Assembly (NCBI GenBank): GCA_937916195.1
Contig: CALFTO010000006.1
Coordinates: 1-36,324, forward strand
Reading direction: 5' to 3'
Origin: an uncultured Clostridia bacterium
GTDB taxonomy: Bacteria > Bacillota > Clostridia > Oscillospirales > Acutalibacteraceae
DNA length: 36,324 nucleotides
The stretch's first letter is position 1. Each line of letters starts with the position of its first letter. The position numbers and the translations under genes are program-made. Positions 9,371 to 17,787 of the stretch are shown here, piece after piece. The notes below the pieces were generated by a model. It saw only the letters and a program-made list of their open reading frames with translations. It did not search any database and had not been told where the DNA came from.

Positions 9371-11332
9371 TTAAATGTCAAGATTCTGAACATACTTTGC
9401 ATTTTTCTCAATGAAATCTCTTCTGGGCTCAACCTTATCACCCATAAGAATTGAGAATGTTTCGTCTGCTTCCATAGCATCTTCAAGAGTTACGCGAAGC
9501 ATTGTACGTGTTGCAGGGTCCATTGTTGTTTCCCACAACTGCTCGGGGTCCATTTCACCAAGACCCTTGTATCGCTGAATATCACAGCTACCGCCCATTT
9601 CTTCAATAAGCTGGTCGCGTTGCTCATCAGAGAAGGCATATTCGTGGCGTTTACCCTTACTGAGTTTGAAAAGTGGTGGTTGAGCAATGTAAATATATCC
9701 GCCATCAATCAAATCTCTCATATATCTGAAGAAGAATGTAAGAAGAAGTGTTCTGATATGCTGACCGTCAACGTCGGCATCGGCCATAATTACGATTTTA
9801 TGGTAACGAAGCTTTTCAATGTTGAATTCCTCACCGATACCTGTGCCTAGTGCAGTAACAACGGGAGTTAACTTATCATTACCGATAACCTTGTCAATTC
9901 TTGCCTTTTCAACGTTGAGCATTTTACCCCAAAGAGGAAGAATTGCCTGAATTCTGTTATCTCTGCCCTCTTTAGCAGAACCGCCCGCAGAGTCACCCTC
10001 GACGATAAAGATTTCTGTATTTTCGGGGTTTTTATCAATACAGTCTGCAAGCTTACCGGGGAGTGAGTTGCCTTCAAGTGCTGATTTTCTTCTTGCACTG
10101 TCACGTGCCTTTCTTGCGGCTTCACGGGCACGAGAAGCATCAAGTGCTTTATTGAAAATTGCCTTTGCGGCAGAGGGATTTTCCTCAAAATATGTCATAA
10201 GCTTTTCATACATCATCTTTGACACAATTGTCTGCATTTCAGTATTACCAAGCTTACCCTTTGTCTGTCCTTCAAATTCTGCTTCTGTGAGCTTAACGCT
10301 GATAACTGCTGTTAAGCCTTCACGAACATCATCACCTGAAAGGTTTTTGTCGTTATCTTTAAGTAATTTAAATTTTCTGCCGTATTCATTAAATACACGG
10401 GTGAGTGCTGTTTTAAAGCCGTTTTCGTGAGTACCGCCGTCGATTGTTCTAACACCATTAGCGAAACTCAAAATAATTTCGTTGTAACCGTCATTATATG
10501 AAATTGAAACCTCGGCACTTCTGTCACCGCTAACAGTTGTGAAGTGCATAATATCGTCAACTACGGGTGTAAGTCCTCTGCTTGTGTTGATATAATCAAC
10601 GAATGACTTAATACCACCCTCATAGCAGAATTTTTCTGTTACTATGTTTTCGGGGTCACGACTGTCTGTAAGTGTGATTGAAAGACCTGCATTTAAGAAT
10701 GCCTGCTCACGAAGTCTTCTTTGAAGCACTTCATATTCATAAACAGTTGTTTCTGTAAAGATTTCGGGGTCAGCCTTGAACATAATGAATGTTCCTGTTT
10801 CGTCTGTTTCACCCACAACCTCAAGCTCAGTCGCAATATTACCGCGTTCAAATTTTTGACGGTGAATGTGGCCGTTCTGACTAACCTCAACAACAAACCA
10901 CTCTGAAAGTGCGTTAACTACCGAAGAACCAACGCCGTGCAAACCGCCGGAAACCTTGTAACCGCTACCGCCGAACTTACCGCCTGCGTGAAGAACGGTC
11001 AAAACAACCGTAACCGCGGGAAGTCCCTGCTGTTCGTTAATACCAACGGGAATACCACGTCCGTTATCGCGAACAGTGATAATGTTGTCGGGCAGAATTT
11101 CAACCTCAATGTGAGTACAATAACCCGCCAAAGCTTCGTCGATGGAGTTATCCACAATTTCGTATACGAGGTGATGAAGTCCTTTAGGACCTGTAGAGCC
11201 GATATACATACCAGGGCGCTTTCTTACCGCTTCAAGTCCCTCAAGAACCTGAATAGCAGAGGCGTCGTATGTTTCGGTTACGACCGTATCCATAACCTCT
11301 TGTTCTAATTCGTTTTTAATTTGGTCGCTCAT
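9371..11332 (-). CDS. gyrB: DNA gyrase subunit B
   Basis: A 653-residue ATPase subunit of gyrase. The N-terminal GHKL fold is shown by EIVDNSIDEALAG and RDNGRGIPV, and by GGLHGVGSSVVNALS. The transducer domain follows. The TOPRIM metal-binding residues lie in EGDSAGGSAKEGR and DADVDGQHI, and the C-terminus contains RYKGLGEMDPEQLWETT. Length matches Gram-positive GyrB, without the insertion found in proteobacteria. It starts 24 bases after the RemB-like gene and precedes gyrA by 11 bases. GyrB and GyrA form the A2B2 enzyme that relaxes positive supercoils ahead of the forks leaving this origin. Confidence 0.98.
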   Translation of the reverse strand: MSDQIKNELEQEVMDTVVTETYDASAIQVLEGLEAVRKRPGMYIGSTGPKGLHHLVYEIVDNSIDEALAGYCTHIEVEILPDNIITVRDNGRGIPVGINEQQGLPAVTVVLTVLHAGGKFGGSGYKVSGGLHGVGSSVVNALSEWFVVEVSQNGHIHRQKFERGNIATELEVVGETDETGTFIMFKADPEIFTETTVYEYEVLQRRLREQAFLNAGLSITLTDSRDPENIVTEKFCYEGGIKSFVDYINTSRGLTPVVDDIMHFTTVSGDRSAEVSISYNDGYNEIILSFANGVRTIDGGTHENGFKTALTRVFNEYGRKFKLLKDNDKNLSGDDVREGLTAVISVKLTEAEFEGQTKGKLGNTEMQTIVSKMMYEKLMTYFEENPSAAKAIFNKALDASRAREAARKARDSARRKSALEGNSLPGKLADCIDKNPENTEIFIVEGDSAGGSAKEGRDNRIQAILPLWGKMLNVEKARIDKVIGNDKLTPVVTALGTGIGEEFNIEKLRYHKIVIMADADVDGQHIRTLLLTFFFRYMRDLIDGGYIYIAQPPLFKLSKGKRHEYAFSDEQRDQLIEEMGGSCDIQRYKGLGEMDPEQLWETTMDPATRTMLRVTLEDAMEADETFSILMGDKVEPRRDFIEKNAKYVQNLDI

Positions 11333-11356
11333 TTTTTTCCTCCGTCAAAAATTGAC

Positions 11357-11605
11357 TTATTTTATTCTCTTAAAAATTGTTGATGTGTTAAAAGGTGAAA
11401 TATAAATTTTTCGTTCATTACCGTCGTCAGTAACGACAAAGGATTTAGGCAATTCTTCAAAGGACACCGTTATACATTCACCGTTTTTTGATGCAGTGTT
11501 TATGTATTCTCTTGTAGATTTTGAAACCGTTGTATTATCAAGGTCAAAAATACCTAAAATATTTTTGTCAGTTATAACTGTTTCCTGACCTAATTCAAGA
11601 TACAT
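11357..11605 (-). CDS. remB: RemB/YaaB-like DUF370 protein
   Basis: An 82-residue protein whose start (MYLELGQETVITDKNILGIFD) and spacing between recF and gyrB match YaaB (RemB) of Bacillus subtilis, an extracellular-matrix regulator of the DUF370 family related to RemA. RemA is a DNA-binding protein; the biochemistry of RemB is less clear. Its start codon overlaps the recF stop by one base (TGATG), implying translational coupling. The family assignment rests on motif and synteny together. A role in matrix gene control in this organism is inference. Confidence 0.8.
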   Translation of the reverse strand: MYLELGQETVITDKNILGIFDLDNTTVSKSTREYINTASKNGECITVSFEELPKSFVVTDDGNERKIYISPFNTSTIFKRIK

Positions 11606-12699
11606 CAGTCCACCACTTTTCCGTTTTCTATTTTAAATACCTTGCCTGCGCAAAGTCGGGATACTGTTTCTTTTTCACAACAAGTTATAAAAACCTGCTT
11701 ACCTGTCATTTTATTAAGAATGTAATTTTGACGAGTGCTGTCAAGCTCACTCATAACATCATCTAATAGAATTACAGGGTGTTCACCCTTTAAATCTTTA
11801 ATTATTTCCGCCTCGCCAAGCTTTAAAGAGAGTGAAGCACTTCTTTGCTGACCTTGTGAGCCGAATTTTCGCGCTGAAATTCCGTTTATAAGAATTTCAA
11901 TATCGTCACGGTGAGGTCCGCTTGTTGTATTCTTTAAATACAAATCATTTAGACGGTGTTTTTGCATACTTTCAAAATATATTCTTGCAATATCCTGTTT
12001 TTCTTCACTTTCATAACGGACATTACTCAAATATTTAATTTTAAGCTCTTCTTTTTCCCCGGAAATACCCGAATAAATTTCAGTAGCCTTTACTTGTAGC
12101 ATTTTAATGTAATTTATTCTGTCAACGATTACTTCTGCACCGGCAAGTGCAATTTTTTCGTCCCATACATCAAGTGTATCAAGAAGTGACGGATTTTCTG
12201 CGGCATTTTTTAAAAGTGCGTTTTTTTGTTGAACAAGATGATTAAAATATGTCAACTTTTTCGCGTACATATTGTCCGTCTGACTGATTGCCGTATCAAT
12301 AAATTTTCTTCTGTTGACAGGACCGTCTTTAATAAGTGATAAATGAACGGGCGAAAATACCACGCTATAATATTTTCCAATCAATTCGCGAGGGGAAGCA
12401 AGATTAACACCATTTAGATTTGCAGTTCTTTTTTTATCAATAAAGATTGCAGCATTATTTTCGCGTAATTCAGTTTGAAAACTCATTGAAATCTTTGAAT
12501 TTTCCTGCTGAAACTGCACAAGCTCACTATCCTTTGAAGTTCTGAAGCTTTTACAACCCGTAAAAAGCCAAATAGCTTCTAAAAGATTTGTTTTACCCTG
12601 TCCGTTTTGCCCATATATTACATTTATTTCTTTATCGGGAAAAATCCCCATAAAGTCGATATTACGAAAATTTTCAATTTTTATTTCGTTAATATACAT
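11605..12699 (-). CDS. recF: DNA replication and repair protein RecF
   Basis: A 364-residue SMC-like ATPase of the RecFOR pathway, which loads RecA at single-strand gaps and stalled forks. Walker A is GQNGQGKT (about residues 30-37) after the typical start NFRNI. The ABC signature is seen as SQGQQRSASLSLKLGEA and Walker B as VILLDDVMSELD. Length is normal. It starts directly after the S4-domain gene stop and overlaps remB by one base, the same order as in Bacillus. Confidence 0.97.
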   Translation of the reverse strand: MYINEIKIENFRNIDFMGIFPDKEINVIYGQNGQGKTNLLEAIWLFTGCKSFRTSKDSELVQFQQENSKISMSFQTELRENNAAIFIDKKRTANLNGVNLASPRELIGKYYSVVFSPVHLSLIKDGPVNRRKFIDTAISQTDNMYAKKLTYFNHLVQQKNALLKNAAENPSLLDTLDVWDEKIALAGAEVIVDRINYIKMLQVKATEIYSGISGEKEELKIKYLSNVRYESEEKQDIARIYFESMQKHRLNDLYLKNTTSGPHRDDIEILINGISARKFGSQGQQRSASLSLKLGEAEIIKDLKGEHPVILLDDVMSELDSTRQNYILNKMTGKQVFITCCEKETVSRLCAGKVFKIENGKVVD

Positions 12700-12942
12700 T
12701 CAGACAACCTCATAAATTACATTGTCAAATAAAACTTCATCACCAACGCGGATTTTTTTACCGCGGGCAGTGCAAATTTCGCCGTTTACCTTAACTTCAC
12801 CCTCTTGAATTACAATTTTAGCATGACCACCGGTCATAACTGCATTGCAAAGCTTTAAAAGTGAATCAAGTCTTATAAAATCAGAATCAATTTTAATTTC
12901 ACGACGTTCTTTTTGTTTAATTCGTACGGAAATTTTTTTCAT
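12700..12942 (-). CDS. yaaA: YaaA-type S4-domain RNA-binding protein
   Basis: An 80-residue protein with an S4-like RNA-binding fold: IRLDSLLKLCNAVMTGGHAK, then GEVKVNGEICTARGKKIRVGD, the classic S4 ending. YaaA proteins sit between dnaN and recF in most Firmicutes and may act in large-subunit ribosome assembly; that role is from the literature on the family and not visible here. The N-terminus, with a lysine/arginine-rich strand, is slightly longer than in Bacillus. Gap to dnaN is 3 bases and to recF zero. Not to be confused with the unrelated E. coli YaaA. Confidence 0.88.
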   Translation of the reverse strand: MKKISVRIKQKERREIKIDSDFIRLDSLLKLCNAVMTGGHAKIVIQEGEVKVNGEICTARGKKIRVGDEVLFDNVIYEVV

Positions 12943-12945
12943 AAA

Positions 12946-14067
12946 TTAGTTCATCCTTACAGGAAGTACCATAAATAAGAAGCTTCTCTCATAAATGAGT
13001 GAGCCATCATCTTCAGGTACCATAATAATGGGTGATGTTGCACCGTTTAAACGAAGTGTGATTTCGTCTGTATCACAAACCTTAAGTGCATCAAGAAGAT
13101 ATTTATTATTAAAGCCGATTTCAACTCTTTCACCCTGAATATCTGCAAGAAGTCTGTCATTTGCAGTACCAAGAGCAGTTGTACTTGAAATTCTGATTGA
13201 ATCTGTATCAAAAATACATCTTACATAGCTCTTAATTCTTTCAGTAATAATAAGTGAAGTTCTTTCAATACTGCTGATAAGCTTTCTTGTGTTAACCTTA
13301 ACTTCTGTTTTTGCAGTTGTTGGGATTGCACTCTTATAGCTTAAAAATTCGCCCTCAAGAAGACGAGAAACAATTACATATCTGCCACATTCAAACATAA
13401 TATGGCGAGAAGCCACAACCATTGAAACAGTTTCTTCACCGTCACCTGCAAGCTTTACAACTTCATTAAGTGTCTTTTTAGGAATAATGAATATTTTTTC
13501 TTCGCCCACATAATCAATTTTTTCATTTCTGATAGCAAGCTTATATCCGTCAACAGCAACAAGACGAATATTTTCGTTTGTTACCTCAAAACGCACACCT
13601 GTATGCACCATTTTTGCGCCGTTGTCAGCAGTTGCAAAAATAGTTTTTCTTACCATATCTTTTAAGATTTCGCCGTTGATTACAATTGGAAAACCGCCTG
13701 AAACTGATGGGAGCTCAGGATAATCTGCTTCTGAAAAGCCTGTGATTGAGAATTCAGAATCACCACTCTTGATTTTGCAGATAAGTCGCTCGTCACATTC
13801 AATTGAAACCAAATCGTCGGGAGCATTTCTCAAAATATCGCAAAGAATTTTTGCGTTGAGAATTATACTGCCTGTTTGTTCAACTCTGCCTTCAACAGAA
13901 GTGATAATACCCATTTCCAAATCATAGCCTGTTAGCATAATGCGGTCATTTTCAGCTTTTATTAAAATACCCTCAATTGTAGGAAGATTTGAAGACTTTG
14001 TAGAGGTTGCTCTTTGAACATTCATACAAGCCTCACTTAAAATTTGAGATGAACAGATAAATTTCAT
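12946..14067 (-). CDS. dnaN: DNA polymerase III beta sliding clamp
   Basis: The protein from the chosen start has 373 residues, the usual clamp length, and begins MKFICSSQILSEACMNVQRA. It shows the three-domain repeat pattern of DnaN and ends with a variant of the clamp's PVRM motif (VLPVRMN). An in-frame ATG at 14073 lies only one base after the ribosome binding site AAGGAG (14080-14075), whereas the ATG at 14067 has 7 bases of spacing. I therefore take 14067. The clamp tethers polymerase III to DNA and recruits repair enzymes. It lies just downstream of the proposed origin-unwinding element and heads the tight dnaN-yaaA-recF-remB-gyrB-gyrA cluster. Confidence 0.97.
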   Translation of the reverse strand: MKFICSSQILSEACMNVQRATSTKSSNLPTIEGILIKAENDRIMLTGYDLEMGIITSVEGRVEQTGSIILNAKILCDILRNAPDDLVSIECDERLICKIKSGDSEFSITGFSEADYPELPSVSGGFPIVINGEILKDMVRKTIFATADNGAKMVHTGVRFEVTNENIRLVAVDGYKLAIRNEKIDYVGEEKIFIIPKKTLNEVVKLAGDGEETVSMVVASRHIMFECGRYVIVSRLLEGEFLSYKSAIPTTAKTEVKVNTRKLISSIERTSLIITERIKSYVRCIFDTDSIRISSTTALGTANDRLLADIQGERVEIGFNNKYLLDALKVCDTDEITLRLNGATSPIIMVPEDDGSLIYERSFLFMVLPVRMN

Positions 14068-14073
14068 AATCAT

Positions 14074-14302
14074 TCTCCTTTTTAGAAATAAAAATATATA
14101 AAAGTATAGTATTAGTAGTAGAGGCGGTTGAAATTGTCGAAAACTACTTCAACCCTTTATTTTTCAAGGCATTAATTCTAAAAAATAGCTTTGAAAAATA
14201 TTTTACTGATTGTTGATTTTTAAGACATAAATTAACTTGTCGAAAACTCTTATGTTGAAAACTTATAAATTGTTGAAACTTAAGTTAATTTCAAACTCAA
14301 AA
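14074..14302. other. oriC, dnaA-dnaN intergenic part (DnaA box cluster and unwinding region)
   Basis: This AT-rich gap holds a cluster of nine-base sequences that differ from the usual TGTGGATAA box by the same changes: TGTCGAAAA at 14135-14143 and 14238-14246, TGTTGAAAA at 14253-14261, TGTTGAAAC at 14271-14279, and a weaker GGTTGAAAT at 14126-14134. All point the same way. No exact TTATCCACA occurs in the gap. AT-rich DNA (14086-14106) borders a TAG triplet run. Its position between dnaA and dnaN matches the downstream half of the bipartite origin of Bacillus. Confidence 0.78.
14107..14143 (+). other. DnaA-trio-like basal unwinding element
   Basis: Reading away from the DnaA boxes (3' to 5' on the plus strand) there are two adjacent boxes (14143-14126), a short GC-rich AGGCGG (14127-14122), then the trios GAT-GAT-GAT-TAT-GAT (14121-14107), then AT-rich DNA. 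This is the order described for the Bacillus subtilis basal unwinding system, where DnaA-trios direct DnaA onto a single strand. The assignment is by pattern only. Confidence 0.6.
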
Positions 14303-15616
14303 TTAATCATTTATATTTTTAATAATATCGTTGATACTGTTTTTATATTTTGAGTCTGTATTAATTCTGTTTTGTACATTTTTAAGCGCTGAGTTAACGG
14401 TTGAGTGATTTCTGCCGAAAATCTTACCTATTTCATCCTGTGACAAATCTGTAAGCTCGCGGATTATGTACATTGCAGCCTGTCTTGCATTATTGATTGG
14501 AGAATCGCGTCTCTCACTCTTTAATTGTTCAGGCTCTTTAATACCGAAAGTAAATGAAACCTTATCGATAATATTATCAACAACAACACCTATTGGTCTG
14601 CTTGTAATAAGAATATCCTTTAAAACATCTTTAGCAATCTCAACCGTGGGGTTAACATTGTTAAATGAACAATAAGCATAAATGTTTTTAACAGAGCTTC
14701 CCATCTGACGAACATTGCCTTTGATATTTTCAGCAATAAAGAAACAAACATCGTCGGGTATGTTGAAATTAAGATAATTTGCTTTATCTTTTATGATTGC
14801 AACTCTTGTTTCAAAATCAGGTGGCTGAACATCACAAAGAAGTCCGCTTTCAAAACGGGTTTTAAGTCTGTCTTCAATTTTCGGGATAGCACTTGGTGGC
14901 TTGTCCGAGGTTAGAACAATCTGTTTGCCTGCTTTGATAAGCGTGTCAAAGGTGTGGAAGATTTCTTCTTCTGTCTGTGGTTTACCTGCAATAAACTGAA
15001 TATCATCTATAAGCAATGCGTCACAAGTTCTGTATTTGTGGTGCAAATCGTGAGTTGTTTTTGTCTGTAATGCAAAATAAAGCTCATTGGTGAGGTTTTC
15101 GCTTGTGGTATAAACAATATTTGCATTAGGATTGTTATTTTTAAGCTTTTCGATAATTGCATTAAGTAAGTGAGTTTTGCCAAGACCCGAATTACCGTAA
15201 ATGAAAAGCGGATTAAATACTGAACCGGGAGTTTCAGCAACTCTCATTGATGCAGTATAAGCAAATTTGTTTGAAGGACCTACAATAAAATTATTGAAGG
15301 TAAGTTTTTCATTTTCAACACTTGTAAAGCCTGAATTTTGATTTTCTTGAGGTTTTTCTTCAGGAATATTTTCAAATGGGATAATATCAATATCCACATC
15401 AAAGCCCATAACACTCAAAAATGCTTCTTTTAAAAGCTTACTGTAACGGTCTTTTAAAACATTTATTTTGAAAAGCTCTGCCGCAATAATAACGCGGTCA
15501 GCTTCAAGCTTAATAAGCTTTAATGGTTTTATCCACATTTCATAAGCGGTGTTTGATTCCATATTTTCTTTGCAATAATTACAAATTGTTTCCCAAAACT
15601 GAGAATAAGAATTCAA
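14303..15616 (-). CDS. dnaA: Chromosomal replication initiator DnaA
   Basis: A 437-residue initiator ATPase of normal length. Domain I covers about residues 1-85. After a short linker the AAA+ domain III has Walker A GNSGLGKT, Walker B LLIDDIQF and the arginine-containing RLKTRFESGL. The C-terminal DNA-binding domain IV has the helix-turn-helix signature GRNHSTVNSALKNV at 402-415. In this signature asparagine 404 replaces the usual aspartate and serine 406 replaces a usual threonine of GRDHTTV. The start codon is TTG (15616-15614), 9 bases after AAAGGA. DnaA probably binds the TTTTCRACA-type boxes on both sides of its gene and controls its own transcription through them. Confidence 0.97.
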   Translation of the reverse strand: MNSYSQFWETICNYCKENMESNTAYEMWIKPLKLIKLEADRVIIAAELFKINVLKDRYSKLLKEAFLSVMGFDVDIDIIPFENIPEEKPQENQNSGFTSVENEKLTFNNFIVGPSNKFAYTASMRVAETPGSVFNPLFIYGNSGLGKTHLLNAIIEKLKNNNPNANIVYTTSENLTNELYFALQTKTTHDLHHKYRTCDALLIDDIQFIAGKPQTEEEIFHTFDTLIKAGKQIVLTSDKPPSAIPKIEDRLKTRFESGLLCDVQPPDFETRVAIIKDKANYLNFNIPDDVCFFIAENIKGNVRQMGSSVKNIYAYCSFNNVNPTVEIAKDVLKDILITSRPIGVVVDNIIDKVSFTFGIKEPEQLKSERRDSPINNARQAAMYIIRELTDLSQDEIGKIFGRNHSTVNSALKNVQNRINTDSKYKNSINDIIKNIND

Positions 15617-15960
15617 AGTGTTTCATCCTTTCTAAAAAATAGTAAAATATGGGTAAATGCCGTAATTTCAATAAAATATGCCCTATTTGGCTTTTTAGGT
15701 CTTTTTAAGTGTAGTGACCCAATTTCATACATAATCAATTTTAGCACACTTTTAAATGAATTTCAATGGAAAATCTAATAAATATATACTATTTATATAT
15801 ATAAAATATAGTGAAGTTTTCAACAGATTTTTTGATTTAAAAACTTATTTTTTAATTTTTTCTGCAAAATTTTCGACAAAAAACACAATATATTGTTGAA
15901 AAATATTTCAAAAATAACTTTTAACCGTAGATATTGAAAAAACAGGGTTTAATTTTTTAA
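15617..15960. other. oriC, dnaA-rpmH intergenic part
   Basis: This very AT-rich divergent gap contains box-like motifs in both orientations: TTTTCAACA at 15817-15825, TTTTCGACA at 15870-15878 and TGTTGAAAA at 15894-15902. They match the cluster downstream of dnaA and not the canonical TTATCCACA. An AT-only run of alternating T and A lies at about 15778-15810. The dnaA promoter must lie here on the minus strand, but I could not find a convincing -35/-10 pair. Together with 14074-14302 this forms a bipartite origin like that of Bacillus. Confidence 0.7.
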
Positions 15961-15961
15961 G

Positions 15962-15990
15962 TTGACAAGTTGACTTTTTTTTTATATAAT
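15962..15990 (+). promoter_or_regulatory. Strong sigma-A promoter of rpmH
   Basis: TTGACA at 15962-15967 and TATAAT at 15985-15990 match consensus exactly with 17 bases between. Transcription would start near 15997, about 50 bases before rpmH. It is the best promoter match in the window and probably drives rpmH-rnpA-yidD-yidC-jag. Confidence 0.9.
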
Positions 15991-16047
15991 GTCTATCCGC
16001 AGATATTTTTACAATGTGTGACTATATTATGAAACGGAGGAGTAAAA

Positions 16048-16182
16048 ATGAAGAGAACTTATCAGCCAAAGAAGCGTCATCGCAAGATGGAGCACGGCTT
16101 CCGTAAGAGAATGTCTGACAGAAACGGCAGAAAGGTACTTGCCCGCAGAAGAGCTAAGGGCAGAAAGCAGCTGACATACTAA
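16048..16182 (+). CDS. rpmH: 50S ribosomal protein L34
   Basis: This 44-residue protein has the invariant L34 sequence pattern: MKRTYQPKKRHRKMEHGFRK, then RKVLARRRAKGRKQLT. About 40% of residues are lysine or arginine, as expected for a small rRNA-binding protein of the large subunit. The ribosome binding site GGAGGAG is at about 16037-16042. It is the first gene rightward from the origin, beginning roughly 50 bases after a consensus promoter, and rnpA follows 25 bases later, the order conserved across bacteria. Confidence 0.97.
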   Translation: MKRTYQPKKRHRKMEHGFRKRMSDRNGRKVLARRRAKGRKQLTY

Positions 16183-16207
16183 TTTTTGTCGGTTCGGGTT
16201 TTTAAAA

Positions 16208-16558
16208 TTGAAACGGACAGTAACAATTAAAAACAACTGTGATTTCCGCAGACTTTACGGCAGAGGAAAATCATTTCAGAGTCCTGCACTGGTTTCTTAT
16301 GTAATGAAAAACCGTGCGGGAATTTGTCGTGTAGGAATAACCACTTCAAAAAAGATTGGTAATGCTGTTGAAAGAAATCGTGCAAGGCGAGTTATTCGTG
16401 CAGCTTACCGTTCAATTGAAGATAAGATTTGCGGAAATTACGATTTTGTTTTTGTAGCCAGAAGTAAAACAATATTTACAAAAAGCGGCGATTTGGCACT
16501 TATAATGCTTTCACATCTTAAAAAGGCAGGGGTTATTGATGAAAAAGCTGATAATTAA
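16208..16558 (+). CDS. rnpA: Ribonuclease P protein component
   Basis: A 116-residue basic protein that joins the RNase P RNA in removing 5' leaders from pre-tRNA. The RNR signature is seen as KKIGNAVERNRARRVIRAAYR (about residues 48-68), after an N-terminal FRRLYGRGKSF. The start codon is TTG, giving MKRTVTIKNNCDFRR; no ATG would keep this conserved N-terminus. No good ribosome binding site precedes it, so its translation may depend on reading from rpmH. Its last 20 bases overlap yidD. Confidence 0.95.
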   Translation: MKRTVTIKNNCDFRRLYGRGKSFQSPALVSYVMKNRAGICRVGITTSKKIGNAVERNRARRVIRAAYRSIEDKICGNYDFVFVARSKTIFTKSGDLALIMLSHLKKAGVIDEKADN

Positions 16559-16766
16559 AGCAATTCGCTTTTATCAGCGAAAAATTTCCCCGTTATTTCT
16601 GCCCCGTTGCCGTTATTACCCGACCTGCTCACAGTATGCTTTAGAGGCAGTTGAAAGATTTGGGGTTATTAAGGGTTCCTTTCTTTCTGTTTTAAGACTT
16701 TTACGGTGCAATCCCCTTTTTCCCGGTGGGTATGACCCTGTTCCGAGAAAAAAAGAAAAAAAGTGA
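16539..16766 (+). CDS. yidD: Membrane protein insertion efficiency factor YidD
   Basis: A 75-residue protein with the YidD signature: IRFYQRKISPLF, then CRYYPTCSQYALEAVERFG and RLLRCNPLFPGGYDPVP. YidD is a small membrane-associated helper of YidC-dependent insertion. A TTG one codon upstream extends the frame, but the ATG at 16539 has a GGCAGGGG-type site 6-14 bases before it and is preferred. It overlaps the end of rnpA by 20 bases and is followed by yidC after 24, the common rnpA-yidD-yidC order. Confidence 0.95.
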   Translation: MKKLIIKAIRFYQRKISPLFLPRCRYYPTCSQYALEAVERFGVIKGSFLSVLRLLRCNPLFPGGYDPVPRKKEKK

Positions 16767-16790
16767 GTCCACTAAATTTGGAGGACAAAA

Positions 16791-17774
16791 ATGGATTTTA
16801 TCAGAGACGTATTTTCAGTACCTTTCGGTTATCTCATAGGTTTTTTCTATGATATCAGTAACAACTATCTTCTTTCTTTGTTGCTTATGACACTTTGCGT
16901 TAAGCTTATTTTACTCCCGTCCTCGATTAAGCAACAGAAGAGTATGGTTAAAACTCAGAGAATGCAGCCGAAAATCAAGAGAATCAGAGAAAAGTATGCC
17001 GGTAATCAGCAGAAAATGAATGAGGCTATGAATGAGCTTTATGCACGTGAGGGTTATTCATCAATGACAGGTGGTTGCCTTCCTATGCTTATTCAGCTTC
17101 CTATTATGATGGGTGTTTACTCAGTAAACTACAAGCTTCTCTCTTATGTTCTTCGCATTGAAGAAAGCGTTCTTAATGTAATTAAGGATGCGGGAAGAAC
17201 ACTTGAGGCTTATACAAGCCTTATTTCTAAAAATGGCGACACTTCAAACGCAGAATACAGACTTGAATCAATTATCATTGAGCATTTTGATTCACTTGTT
17301 GCCGACGGAAAACTCAGCGGTGTACCTGCTGAAGTAATCAATAAGATTGATACTTTCATTGATAACTTTACAATTTTTGGTGTAAACCTTTCAAGAACTC
17401 CTGATGTTAAAATGGGTTGGGATTTGTTATGGCTTATCCCCATTCTTACAGGTATAACTTCTCTTGCAATGGGTGTTTACACATATATCAGACAAAAGAA
17501 AACAAATCCCGAAATGGCTAAAAATCCATCAATGGGATGTATGTCACTTATGACACCTGCAATGAGTATTTATTTCTCATTCCTTTTCCCTGCAAGCGTT
17601 GGTGTTTACATTATCATTTCATCAGCAATTTCATTTGTTCAGATGCTTATTACAAACAAAGTATTTGCACCTAAAAAGATGCTTGCTAAAGCAATGATTG
17701 ATGAAACAATTAATCGCCGTGCAAGAGAAAAAATACTTAAAAATTCTGCAGAAAAAATGAACGACGAAGACTAA
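16791..17774 (+). CDS. yidC: Membrane protein insertase YidC/OxaA
   Basis: A 327-residue Oxa1-family insertase that places proteins in the cytoplasmic membrane, alone or with Sec. The five-helix core is visible: first helix near residues 24-45, the cytoplasmic coiled hairpin QKSMVKTQRMQPKIKRIREKYAG, then GGCLPMLIQLPIMMGVY, and helices near 210-232, 250-270 and 280-300. The cytoplasmic arginine of the groove is probably the one in this hairpin/first-helix region. It has no lipoprotein signal, unlike Bacillus SpoIIIJ. An insert of about 70 residues between helices two and three (about 120-190) is longer than usual and acidic. Gap to jag is 13 bases. Confidence 0.94.
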   Translation: MDFIRDVFSVPFGYLIGFFYDISNNYLLSLLLMTLCVKLILLPSSIKQQKSMVKTQRMQPKIKRIREKYAGNQQKMNEAMNELYAREGYSSMTGGCLPMLIQLPIMMGVYSVNYKLLSYVLRIEESVLNVIKDAGRTLEAYTSLISKNGDTSNAEYRLESIIIEHFDSLVADGKLSGVPAEVINKIDTFIDNFTIFGVNLSRTPDVKMGWDLLWLIPILTGITSLAMGVYTYIRQKKTNPEMAKNPSMGCMSLMTPAMSIYFSFLFPASVGVYIIISSAISFVQMLITNKVFAPKKMLAKAMIDETINRRAREKILKNSAEKMNDED

Positions 17775-17787
17775 TTCGAGGTGTAAT

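Noticed and set aside
10068..10430. Long frames antisense to gyrB, gyrA, mnmE and the dockerin gene
   Set aside because: They mirror the codon bias of well-supported genes on the other strand and lack ribosome binding sites or recognisable domains.
15529..15537. Exact canonical DnaA box TTATCCACA inside dnaA
   Set aside because: It encodes the conserved MWIKP segment of DnaA domain I, and similar exact matches occur in gyrB and jag; chance and coding constraint explain it. The clustered intergenic TTTTCRACA motifs are better origin candidates.
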